A stretch of DNA of 64,000 nucleotides from Nocardioides aromaticivorans (lineage in GTDB: Bacteria > Actinomycetota > Actinomycetes > Propionibacteriales > Nocardioidaceae), in the NCBI RefSeq assembly GCF_013408525.1, contig NZ_JACBZM010000001.1:2356001-2420000 (forward strand), given 5' to 3'. The position numbers and the translations under genes are program-made. The notes under the pieces are model-generated. The model was not told where the DNA came from and searched no databases. It saw only the letters and a program-made list of their open reading frames with translations. Shown piece by piece: positions 48,285 to 55,741 of the stretch. Each line of letters opens with the position of its first letter. Within the stretch, counting starts at the first letter, position 1.

Positions 48285-49736
48285 ATGGCGAAGTACGCAA
48301 CACAAGGAGCTGACGGCCAGACCGTCGCGTGGCGCGACAAGAAGCGCTATCTGTGGGTCCTGGGACTCGTCGTCCCGCTGACCCCCATCGTCGGGATCGG
48401 CCTCTTCGAGGCGACCGACCACGCCCTCTTCTTCTGGCTGACGCCGGTCGTCTTCTTCGGGATCATCCCGCTGATCGACCTCGTCGCCGGGTACGACGAC
48501 ACCAACCCGCCCGACGACGTGATCGAGGCGCTCGAGAACGACAAGTACTACCGCTGGGTGACCTACCTCTACCTGCCGGTCCAGTACGGCGGCTTCGTCG
48601 CCGCGATCTGGTACCTCGCCACGACCGACATGTCGGTGCTCGCCAAGGTCGGCCTCGCGATCTCGGTCGGCGTCGTCGGCGGCGTCGCGATCAACACCGC
48701 CCACGAGCTGGGCCACAAGCGCGAGTCGGTCGAGCGCTGGGCGTCCAAGATCGCCCTCGCCCAGACCTTCTACGGCCACTTCTACATCGAGCACAACCGC
48801 GGCCACCACGTCCGGGTCGCGACCCCCGAGGACCCCGCCAGCGCCCGGATGGGCGAGAGCGTCTACCGCTTCTGGCCGCGGACCGTCGCCGGCTCGCTGA
48901 AGAGCTCGTGGGAGCTCGAGGCCAAGCGCTACCAGCGCAAGGGCACGCACCCGTTCCACCTCGGCAACGACGTGCTCAACGCCTGGCTGATGACCGTCGC
49001 GCTGTGGGGCGGCCTGATGCTCTGGCTCGGGCTCGCGTACGACGTCAACCCGCTCTCGCTGCTGCCCTATCTCGTGCTGCAGGCCGTCGTCGGGTTCTCC
49101 CTGCTCGAGGTCGTCAACTACATGGAGCACTACGGCATGGTCCGGCAGAAGGTCGGCACCCCGGGCAAGATGCGCTACGAGCGGGTCACCCCGGCGCACT
49201 CGTGGAACTCCAACAACATCGCGACCAACGTGCTGCTCTACCACCTGCAGCGCCACAGCGACCACCACGCGAACCCGACCCGTCGCTACCAGACGCTGCG
49301 CGACTTCAAGGACGCCCCGGTCCTGCCGACCGGCTACACCGGCATGATCGTCGTCGCGATGTTCCCGCCGGCCTTCCGGGCCCTCATGGACAAGCGCGTC
49401 ATCGCCCACTACGACGGCGACCTGCGCCTGGCCAACCTCCACCCCGCGAAGCGCGAGAAGCTGCTGCGCACGTACCCCGTCCCCGCCGAGAAGCTGGCCG
49501 CCGAGGCCGGGCTCCGCGCCGACACCAGCGCCCACGAGTTCGAGGGCGAGGTGCTCGCCGCGCAGTGCCCGGGCTGCCAGTACACCTACGAGGTCGCCGA
49601 GGGCAACGAGCTCGAGGGCTTCGCCGCCGGCACCGCCTGGAAGGACATCCCGGACGACTGGTGCTGCCCCGACTGCGGCGTCCGCGAGAAGGTCGACTTC
49701 AAGGCCGTCGAGCCCCGTCACAAGGTCGGTGCGTGA
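48285..49736 (+). CDS. alkB: Alkane 1-monooxygenase AlkB with fused C-terminal rubredoxin
   Basis: 483 residues. Integral membrane diiron hydroxylase with His boxes HELGHK (~139), EHNRGHH (~169) and LQRHSDHHANPTRRYQ (~321), plus the substrate-channel motif NYMEHYGM. Residues ~425-475 are a rubredoxin: CPGC at about 428 and CPDC about 461, the two iron-binding CxxC pairs. The fusion supplies the electron carrier that is separate in Pseudomonas; it is known from actinobacteria such as Dietzia and Nocardioides. It initiates n-alkane oxidation to the primary alcohol. Rubredoxin reductase not seen in the window. Confidence 0.93.
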   Translation: MAKYATQGADGQTVAWRDKKRYLWVLGLVVPLTPIVGIGLFEATDHALFFWLTPVVFFGIIPLIDLVAGYDDTNPPDDVIEALENDKYYRWVTYLYLPVQYGGFVAAIWYLATTDMSVLAKVGLAISVGVVGGVAINTAHELGHKRESVERWASKIALAQTFYGHFYIEHNRGHHVRVATPEDPASARMGESVYRFWPRTVAGSLKSSWELEAKRYQRKGTHPFHLGNDVLNAWLMTVALWGGLMLWLGLAYDVNPLSLLPYLVLQAVVGFSLLEVVNYMEHYGMVRQKVGTPGKMRYERVTPAHSWNSNNIATNVLLYHLQRHSDHHANPTRRYQTLRDFKDAPVLPTGYTGMIVVAMFPPAFRALMDKRVIAHYDGDLRLANLHPAKREKLLRTYPVPAEKLAAEAGLRADTSAHEFEGEVLAAQCPGCQYTYEVAEGNELEGFAAGTAWKDIPDDWCCPDCGVREKVDFKAVEPRHKVGA

Positions 49737-49930
49737 TGCACATCGTCGCGGACCTCGGGAAGTGCGAGGGCCTGGGGATGTGCGAGTCCATGGCCAACGA
49801 CTACTTCGAGGTCGACGAGGACGAGGAGCTGGTCACCGTGCTCGACGCGAACCCGCCGGAGTCCGACCGGGCCCACGTGTACGCCGCCGTCCAGGCCTGC
49901 CCCGTGCTGGCCCTGACCCTCGAGGGCTGA
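49736..49930 (+). CDS. 3Fe-4S-type ferredoxin (CYP-associated family)
   Basis: 64 residues. Cys10, Cys16 and Cys54 in KCEGLGMC...ACPVLAL are the three-cysteine pattern of the actinobacterial 3Fe-4S ferredoxins that serve P450s. It shares one base with the AlkB stop (TGATG). It could carry electrons to AlkB or to the P450 of the downstream regulon; the AlkB fusion already has its own rubredoxin, so the real partner is open. Confidence 0.88.
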   Translation: MHIVADLGKCEGLGMCESMANDYFEVDEDEELVTVLDANPPESDRAHVYAAVQACPVLALTLEG

Positions 49931-49953
49931 CCCCGCCCTCGACCTCCCGAACC

Positions 49954-49990
49954 ACTGGGGACGTGCTCACCTGCCGGGCACGTCCCCAGT
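49954..49990. terminator. Hairpin after the ferredoxin gene
   Basis: ACTGGGGACGTGC (49954-49966) and GCACGTCCCCAGT (49978-49990) form a perfect 13-bp stem around an 11-nt loop. It lies 23 bp after the ferredoxin stop and can act as a transcript end. There is no T-run. The right arm merges into the tandem repeat that follows. Confidence 0.6.
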
Positions 49991-50036
49991 GCCGTTCCCG
50001 GTGCCGTCCCCGGTGCCGTCCCCAGTGCCGTCCCCG
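49989..50036. repeat. Four tandem 12-bp repeats (GTGCCGTCCCCG)
   Basis: Units at 49989, 50001, 50013 and 50025 read GTGCCGTTCCCG, GTGCCGTCCCCG, GTGCCGTCCCCA and GTGCCGTCCCCG. A slippage-type minisatellite in the convergent gap between the ferredoxin and the PucR-type gene. Confidence 0.85.
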
Positions 50037-50106
50037 GTGGTCGAGGAGGTTGCGCAGCAACCGTCGCGAGACCCCGGCCCCGGGACGGCGACCGTGCCGG
50101 TCAGGC

Positions 50107-51342
50107 TCACGCGCCGCGGTCTCGGTGGAACAGCTCGTGGTGTCGCAGCGCCGTCGCGAGCTCGGGGCTGATCTTCGCCACCGGGCGGCCGAGCAGCTCC
50201 TCGGCCTGGCCGAGCCGGTAGCGGATCGTGTTGCGGTGGACGACCAGCGCCCGGGCGGCCTCCTCGGCGCTGCCGCCGCTGCCCAGGAAGGCGGTCAGGG
50301 TCTCGCGGATGCGGGCCATCGCCTCGTCGTCGCCGACGAGCGGGCCCAGCTGGCGGGCCATGAACCGGTCGACCTCCGGCGAGCAGCCGAGCAGCACGGG
50401 GAGCTCCACCTCGTCGTACCGGGTCAGCCAGGTGGTGTCGCCGGGGGCGGCGACGCGCAGGGCGCCCAGCGCCTCGCGGTGGCTGGCGACGAGACCGGCG
50501 ATGCCGCTCGTCGAGGTCCCGACCCCGACGCAGGTGTCGACGCGGGCGGCCGAGGCGTTGGCCCCCGCGAGGCCGTCGAGGTCGAGCGGGTCGCGGGTGC
50601 CGATCCACATCCACAGCTGGCGGCCGCCGGGCTTGACGATGAGCGGGTTGCTGGCCCCGACGGCGCGGACCAGGTCGGCGGCGAGGGTCTCCAGGCCGCC
50701 GGCCCGCTCGGCGTCTCCGACCGACAGCACGAACGCCGTGTGGTGGACCGAGATCGGGTAGCCGCCGAGGGCCGAGGACGCCTCGCGGGCGTCGGTCAGC
50801 TCGCCGGCGAGGATCGCCTTCACCGACTCGTAGCGCTGGGCCGCGGCGCCGGCGAGCACCCGGCTGCGGGCGCCCTGGTAGATCTCGATCGACGCGCTGA
50901 TCGACCTGTCGAGCCAGACGCCGGCGCGGTTCCAGAAGTACATGAGCAGGTCCGCGCGGTCGAAGTCGCTCGGTGGCAGGTCCTTGATGACCTCGCTGAC
51001 GTAGTCCCAGACCTCCTGCTGCGCGACCCGGTAGAACTGGATCAGCAGCTCGAGCGGGATCTGCAGGTCGGCGACCAGCGTGGACAGCCGCTCCGCGGCG
51101 TCGACCAGGTGGAAGTGCTGCGCCGGCTGCGCGAAGTCGGCGAGGAAGGCCACCCAGTGCTCGCGGACGGTGATCCGCAGCAGCTCGTCGAGGCCGTCGA
51201 AGGCGCGGATGTCGGGCATCTCGGTGAGGATCGCGTTGGTGACCCGGTCGACCCACGCGTCGACCTGTGCCGGCTGGGCCTGCTCGGCGACGTAGGCCAG
51301 GAGCCAGGGCTCGATCCCGTTGGGCACGCCGTCGTTGCTCAC
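50107..51342 (-). CDS. PucR/CdaR-type helix-turn-helix transcriptional regulator
   Basis: 411 residues, GTG start. The C terminus has the PucR HTH: ARALVVHRNTIRYRLGQAEELLGRPVAKISPELATALRHHELFH. The rest includes a GGDEF-like/CdaR middle region (IYQGARSRVLAGAAAQRYESVKAILAGELTDAREASSALG). Such regulators respond to metabolites and typically control adjacent catabolic genes. Neighbour on the same strand, transcribed upstream of it, is the LDI-like gene, so it may control that or the alkB pair. Confidence 0.85.
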   Translation of the reverse strand: MSNDGVPNGIEPWLLAYVAEQAQPAQVDAWVDRVTNAILTEMPDIRAFDGLDELLRITVREHWVAFLADFAQPAQHFHLVDAAERLSTLVADLQIPLELLIQFYRVAQQEVWDYVSEVIKDLPPSDFDRADLLMYFWNRAGVWLDRSISASIEIYQGARSRVLAGAAAQRYESVKAILAGELTDAREASSALGGYPISVHHTAFVLSVGDAERAGGLETLAADLVRAVGASNPLIVKPGGRQLWMWIGTRDPLDLDGLAGANASAARVDTCVGVGTSTSGIAGLVASHREALGALRVAAPGDTTWLTRYDEVELPVLLGCSPEVDRFMARQLGPLVGDDEAMARIRETLTAFLGSGGSAEEAARALVVHRNTIRYRLGQAEELLGRPVAKISPELATALRHHELFHRDRGA

Positions 51343-51360
51343 GCGCCCAGACTAGGAGCC

Positions 51361-53283
51361 TCAGGTCGAGGGGCGCACCCGCACCGCCGTCCGCCCGCCG
51401 AGGTCCAGCTCGAGCTCCGCCCGGCCGGCCGCGTCGGCGACCAGCCGGTCGCGGGCCGCCCCCTCGACGTCGTACGACGCCCCGGGGCGCAGCTGCGCGA
51501 GCCGCAGCGTCGTGCGGACCGGCCCGGCGCCGGGCACCAGCACGAGGTCGAGCGCCGCACCGTCCGACACGGCCCGGGCCACCAGCACGTCCGGGTAGGC
51601 GGCCTCGTCCAGCACCGGTCCGTCGCGCCAGGCTGCGGGCGGCCCGAAGGCGACCAGGTCGCGCAGGCCGTCGTGCCGCCCGAAGCGGCCGAGGTTGAGA
51701 TAGGAGTTGGCCAGGCCGCTGGCGTCCGCGAACCGCTCGGCGCCGTTCTCGACCTCGAGCCGCTCGCGCTCGGCGAGGGTCCGCTCCGCGGCGAGCGCCG
51801 TCTCCTCGTCGCCGATCTCCCGGGCGGCCATGGTCGTCACGGCGAGGCTGAAGGTGTCGCTGCGGATCTGGTAGTTGCCGGGGTCCAGGCGGCTGACCAG
51901 TCCGCGCGGCGTGCGCACCCGGCCGTCCTCGACCTGCAGCCAGCCGTCGCGGATCAGCCACCAGGTGCGGTGGGCGAGGTCGGGCATCCCGGGGTGCATC
52001 CAGTACGTCGTCGCGAGCTGGACCGACGGGCTGGACCAGAAGTTCCAGGACAGCCCGAGGTGGGACGACCGCACGCCGACGATGCGGCCGTCGGGGCGCA
52101 GGAACTCCTCCTCGTAGGCGCGCCGGAGCCGGGCGCGGACGTCGTCGGCCTCGTGCGAGGCCTCGAGCTGCTCGTCGACGAGCACGGTGTTGAGGCCGAA
52201 GGTGTTGCAGATCGTGTAGATCCAGTTGGGCTCGCACGGATAGAGGCTGAAGTCCGAGCGCCGCACGTTCTCGCGGACGTTGGCCGCCATGCCCTTGAGG
52301 TCGTGGGCGAAGGCCGTGTCCCGGTCCCAGCGGAAGGTGAGCGCGCCGGGCTGCCGGTAGCGGTCGTCGTTGAGGACGGAGTACATCCCGACCTGCAGGC
52401 CGTGGAAGCCGGTGAGCATCACGTTGCCGCCGAGCGGCACCGGGTCCTTGTCGCGACGCAGGTTGCCCCATGCGTTCTCGAGCGCCCAGTAGCCCCAGAT
52501 GCGGCGGTCCAGGACCTTCTCGACCAGGTTGCGCTGCGCCTCGGCGAGGTAGCCGCGGAAGGCCGGCGTGCGGGTGAACTGCGCCATGGCGAGCCCGTAG
52601 CCGACGGCATTGATCTGGTACCGCAGGGCGCCCTCGCGGAACTGGTCGAGCCGGGTGAAGCCGGCCAGCCCGTCGACCGGCTGCAGCCCGATGTCGAGCG
52701 CCGCGCGCAGCCGGCGCAGGTCGGTGTCGGTGTGCTCGACGACCGGGACGCCGGTCGCGATGTCCGGCGGCCCGCTGATCGTGAAGGAGACCCGACGCAG
52801 CCGCTCGTTGATCGCCGCCCCACGACGGGCCTGCGCCCGGTGCCGCAGCGCATGGACGGCGAGCGAGCCCACCAGCAGCGCCGGTACGACGACCAGCACC
52901 GCCGTCGCACCACCGTCGCTCACCTCCGGCCGGTCCAGCAGCACCGCGGGCAGCACGGCACCGGCCACCCAGGCGAGCGGCGGCAGCACCGTCGGGCCGG
53001 CGGCCCACCACACGAAGACCGCCACCAGCAGCCCGGCCAGCACGAGCAGGCCGCCGACGACGTGGCCGGTCGCCAGCAGCCCGCCGCCGGGGAGCGCCAG
53101 CCCGAGGCCGGCGACCTGCCACCGGGCATCCAGCCCGAGCAGGAGCGGCAGCAGGGCGGCGAGCCACAGGACGGCGTACCCGGTGACGCTGCGGAGCATC
53201 GCCCGCCGGGTGGCCCGCGGCAGGAGCGGCAGGTCCTGCGGGAGCAGGACGGTGGTGCCGGTGGGGGCTGCGGTCGTCGTCAT
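51361..53283 (-). CDS. Linalool dehydratase/isomerase-like enzyme with N-terminal membrane domain
   Basis: 640 residues. The first ~165 contain four or so TM helices (AVLWLAALLPLLLGLDARW; GLALPGGGLLATGHVVGGLLVLAGLLVAVFVWWAAG; and others). The rest resembles linalool dehydratase/isomerase (PF18566 type): YPCEPNWIYTICNTFG holds Cys350 and Cys359, nine apart as in the catalytic pair of the Castellaniella enzyme. GALRYQINAVGYGLAMAQF and SSHLGLSWNFWSSPSVQL are other matching blocks. LDI hydrates beta-myrcene and isomerises geraniol/linalool. The membrane anchor is unusual. It forms an operon with the small membrane protein upstream (ATGA). Confidence 0.8.
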   Translation of the reverse strand: MTTTAAPTGTTVLLPQDLPLLPRATRRAMLRSVTGYAVLWLAALLPLLLGLDARWQVAGLGLALPGGGLLATGHVVGGLLVLAGLLVAVFVWWAAGPTVLPPLAWVAGAVLPAVLLDRPEVSDGGATAVLVVVPALLVGSLAVHALRHRAQARRGAAINERLRRVSFTISGPPDIATGVPVVEHTDTDLRRLRAALDIGLQPVDGLAGFTRLDQFREGALRYQINAVGYGLAMAQFTRTPAFRGYLAEAQRNLVEKVLDRRIWGYWALENAWGNLRRDKDPVPLGGNVMLTGFHGLQVGMYSVLNDDRYRQPGALTFRWDRDTAFAHDLKGMAANVRENVRRSDFSLYPCEPNWIYTICNTFGLNTVLVDEQLEASHEADDVRARLRRAYEEEFLRPDGRIVGVRSSHLGLSWNFWSSPSVQLATTYWMHPGMPDLAHRTWWLIRDGWLQVEDGRVRTPRGLVSRLDPGNYQIRSDTFSLAVTTMAAREIGDEETALAAERTLAERERLEVENGAERFADASGLANSYLNLGRFGRHDGLRDLVAFGPPAAWRDGPVLDEAAYPDVLVARAVSDGAALDLVLVPGAGPVRTTLRLAQLRPGASYDVEGAARDRLVADAAGRAELELDLGGRTAVRVRPST

Positions 53284-53861
53284 GCGGATGCCGCCTTCGT
53301 AGAGGGGTGGAGGGAGGGTCGGCGCCGGAGGAGGCGGGGGACCAGGACGGCCAGCACGAGGAGCCCGCTGCCGTGGAACAGGACGTCGAGCAGCACCGGG
53401 GCGGTGCGGAACTCGAACAGGCCGAGCACGTGCATGTCGACCAGGCCGAGCTCGGTCCAGGCCGCGGCGGCGCCGGCCAGCGCCCAGGACCGGTCGGCGC
53501 CGTCCTGCCGGGTGCGCAGGGAGCCGAGCGTCGCGGCGGCCGCGACGACGGCGAGCCCGGTCGCGCGCAGCGACCATGCTCCGTCGAGGGCCCGGGTCGC
53601 CGGGGTGGCGAGCAGGGCGGCCACCGCGACGGCGTACAGAAGGGTGCCGGCGGCGATGCCGGCCAGCAGCCCGGCGGTGCCCCGTCGTCCGCGGGACAGG
53701 GTGGCGGCCGGTGGGGCGGTCGCGACGAGGGGCCCGGCGCCGAGCGGGCGCCGGGCGGGCGGGGCGAAGCCGGCTTCGACCGGCCGGGCCCCGGGGACGA
53801 CCCGGAACCACGCCGAGCGGAGCACGCCGATGACGAGCGCGATCGCTGCGCAGCAGGCCAT
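53280..53861 (-). CDS. Small multi-TM membrane protein, partner of the LDI-like gene
   Basis: 193 residues with four hydrophobic segments (MACCAAIALVIGVL; TAGLLAGIAAGTLLYAVAVAALLA; ATGLAVVAAAATLGSL; VLLDVLFHGSGLLVLAVLVPRLL). No recognised domain. Its stop overlaps the LDI-like ATG, so both proteins are made together; a role in membrane docking or substrate entry is plausible. The start is preceded by the imperfect 22-bp palindrome shared with the TetR gene. Confidence 0.7.
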   Translation of the reverse strand: MACCAAIALVIGVLRSAWFRVVPGARPVEAGFAPPARRPLGAGPLVATAPPAATLSRGRRGTAGLLAGIAAGTLLYAVAVAALLATPATRALDGAWSLRATGLAVVAAAATLGSLRTRQDGADRSWALAGAAAAWTELGLVDMHVLGLFEFRTAPVLLDVLFHGSGLLVLAVLVPRLLRRRPSLHPSTKAASA

Positions 53862-53879
53862 CCGCCTCGCCTCCTCAAA

Positions 53880-53901
53880 TCTGTTACGGCACCGTCACAG
53901 A
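53880..53901. promoter_or_regulatory. Imperfect 22-bp palindrome between the LDI operon and TetR
   Basis: TCTGTTACGGC and ACCGTCACAGA (53880-53890 and 53891-53901) match as an inverted repeat at 9 of 11 positions. It lies between the start of the membrane protein (53861, minus) and the TetR (ATG 53962, plus), a typical TetR operator location that could control both. Confidence 0.6.
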
Positions 53902-53961
53902 ATTTAGGACGGCGCGCGAGCCACGTCAATGGCCGCCGTGGCGGTGCGCGAGGATGGCCCC

Positions 53962-54570
53962 ATGGCAGCGACCCCCCGCCCCTACGGCGGCATCAGCGCG
54001 GCCGAGCGCCAGTCGACCCGCCGGGCGCGGCTGCTCGAGGCCTGCCGCGACCTCGTCGGCCGCGAGGGCGTGGCCGGCGTGACGGTCGAGGCCGTGTGCG
54101 GCGAGGCATCGCTGGGCAAGCGGTACTTCTACGAGAGCTTCGCGACGCGCGACGAGCTGCTCCTCGCCGTCGCCGACGCCTTCTTCGTCGGCCTCCGCTC
54201 GCGGATGGAGGAGGCGCTCGCCGGTGTCGACCCCGCCGAGCGGCCGGTCGTGGTCGTCCGCACCCTCGTCGGTGCCCTGCGCGAGGACCAGCGCGAGGCG
54301 CGCCTGTACGTCGAGAGCCCGGCCGTGCCCGTGCTCGCCGCCCGCCGGGAGCAGGCCGTCGCCGACTACGCGGCGTTCGTGGCCGAGGTCGTGCTGCCCG
54401 ACCCGCCGCCCGAGCAGCACGCGATCGTGCGCCGCCGGCTCGCCAGCCGCCTGCTGGTCGCGGGCACGACCGACCTCGTGACCAGCTGGCTCGCGGGGGA
54501 CGTCGAGGGCGACGTCGACGACGTCGTCGACGCGATCGTCGCGGTCGGCCGGGGCGTCCTCTCCGCCTGA
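53962..54570 (+). CDS. TetR-family regulator divergent from the LDI operon
   Basis: 202 residues from the second ATG (an in-frame ATG at 53929 is less likely because it lies in the operator region). HTH: RRARLLEACRDLVGREGVAGVTVEAVCGEASLGKRYFYESFATRDELLLAVADAFF. The gene is divergent from the LDI-like operon across the palindrome, making it the probable local repressor. Ligand unknown; terpenoid by context. Confidence 0.85.
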   Translation: MAATPRPYGGISAAERQSTRRARLLEACRDLVGREGVAGVTVEAVCGEASLGKRYFYESFATRDELLLAVADAFFVGLRSRMEEALAGVDPAERPVVVVRTLVGALREDQREARLYVESPAVPVLAARREQAVADYAAFVAEVVLPDPPPEQHAIVRRRLASRLLVAGTTDLVTSWLAGDVEGDVDDVVDAIVAVGRGVLSA

Positions 54571-54581
54571 GCGGGGTCCGC

Positions 54582-55292
54582 CTAGGGGCTCGTCACCTCG
54601 AGGATCGTCCGCGCCACCAGACTGGGATCGTCGGTCATCGGCACGTGCCCGACGCCGCGCAGCCGGACCAGCTCCGCGCCCGGCACCAGCGTGCGGAACA
54701 CCACGCCGTGGTGGCGCCACGGGATGGTGCGGTCGTGCAGCGGCCACGCGATCCGCGCGGGCACGCCGCCCACGTCGAAGGGCGCCAGCGGACCGTGCTG
54801 CTCCATCCAGCGCACCAGCGGCGGGAGCGCGGTGCAGGCGCGGGCGTCGGCGAGCAGCGGCGACAGTCGGGCAGCGCCCGGCAGCCGCGAGATGCCCGCG
54901 ATCAACCGCAGCTTCGCCAGCAGCAGGTGGTACGACGGCCGCCCCGTCCAGGTGCCGGCAGGGGAGAACGCCACCACCGACGATGCCCGCCCGCGCCGCG
55001 CGAGCTCGAGGGCCAGCCACCCGCCGAGCGAGTTGCCGACGACGTGGGCCCGCTCCCAGCCCGCGGCGTCCATTCGCTCCTCGACCGCCTCGACCAGCGG
55101 ACCGATCCCGATCCGGCCGGCCGGCCACGCCGGTCCGCCGCGGTGGCCGGCCAGCGTCGGTGCGAGCACCTCGTGGTGGGCCTGCAATCCGGCGAGCACG
55201 GGCTGCCACGCGTGCCACGACATGAACAGCCCGTGCAGCAGCACCAGCGGCGGACCGGAGCCTCCGCGGAAGGCGGGGCCGGTCGGGGTCAC
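54582..55292 (-). CDS. Alpha/beta-hydrolase
   Basis: 236 residues, GTG start overlapping the SCP2 stop (GTGA 55289-55292). Nucleophile elbow GNSLGG and lid/oxyanion HGLFMSWHAW. Late acid/base region GVGHVPMTDDP. It hydrolyses an ester or thioester; as the last gene of the minus-strand operon it may release a product acyl chain. Confidence 0.85.
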   Translation of the reverse strand: MTPTGPAFRGGSGPPLVLLHGLFMSWHAWQPVLAGLQAHHEVLAPTLAGHRGGPAWPAGRIGIGPLVEAVEERMDAAGWERAHVVGNSLGGWLALELARRGRASSVVAFSPAGTWTGRPSYHLLLAKLRLIAGISRLPGAARLSPLLADARACTALPPLVRWMEQHGPLAPFDVGGVPARIAWPLHDRTIPWRHHGVVFRTLVPGAELVRLRGVGHVPMTDDPSLVARTILEVTSP

Positions 55293-55699
55293 GCGATCAG
55301 GTCCGCCCGTCCGTCGGCGGCCAGCGTGGCGACGTACCGCTGCTGGATCGGCTTGGCGCTGGGCAGCAGCGCGATCAGCTTCGGCAGCGCGCCGCCGAGC
55401 TTGATCTGGCCGCGCGCGACGGCGAGCGGGACGCTGACCTTGCCCTGCCAGAACCGGTTGGCGGTGTCGGCGGTCAGGCCGAGGGTCATGTTCGCCTCGG
55501 GAGCCCCACTGTCGCTGTCGCCGGTGTGGATGGTCTGGTTGACGAGGTCGACGGTCATCACCAGTTCGGGCTCGGTGACGTCCATCCGCAGCACCAGCCC
55601 GGACTTCGCGAGCGCGGGACTGATCTCCGGGTCGTCGAAGCCCGCCTGGAAGACGCTGGCGAGGTAGTGCGTGGCGTCGGCGGTGTCGGTGAAGGGCAT
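55289..55699 (-). CDS. SCP2 sterol-binding domain protein
   Basis: 136 residues, single SCP2-type domain (VLRMDVTEPELVMTVDLVNQTIHTGD; MTLGLTADTANRFWQGKVSVPLAVARGQIKLGGALPKLIALLPS). It binds lipids, sterols or fatty acyl-CoA. It fits the operon as substrate carrier for the P450 and acyl-CoA-related enzymes. Confidence 0.88.
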   Translation of the reverse strand: MPFTDTADATHYLASVFQAGFDDPEISPALAKSGLVLRMDVTEPELVMTVDLVNQTIHTGDSDSGAPEANMTLGLTADTANRFWQGKVSVPLAVARGQIKLGGALPKLIALLPSAKPIQQRYVATLAADGRADLIA

Positions 55700-55741
55700 G
55701 GCGGTTCTCCTCGGTTTAGGGGGGGCGTTCGGGGACGGGGA

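Noticed and set aside
49954..49990. A standard Rho-independent terminator
   Set aside because: The hairpin is strong but lacks a T-run; kept as a terminator-like hairpin with moderate confidence.
49729..53907. A 1392-residue open frame on the plus strand
   Set aside because: It is a GC-driven shadow: it runs antisense to the PucR, LDI-like and membrane protein genes and its sequence is low-complexity Arg/Gly/Pro/Glu.
49967..53929. A 1320-residue minus-strand frame
   Set aside because: It is out of frame with the PucR and LDI-like genes and made of Arg/Pro/Ala-rich sequence; the in-frame genes explain the region.
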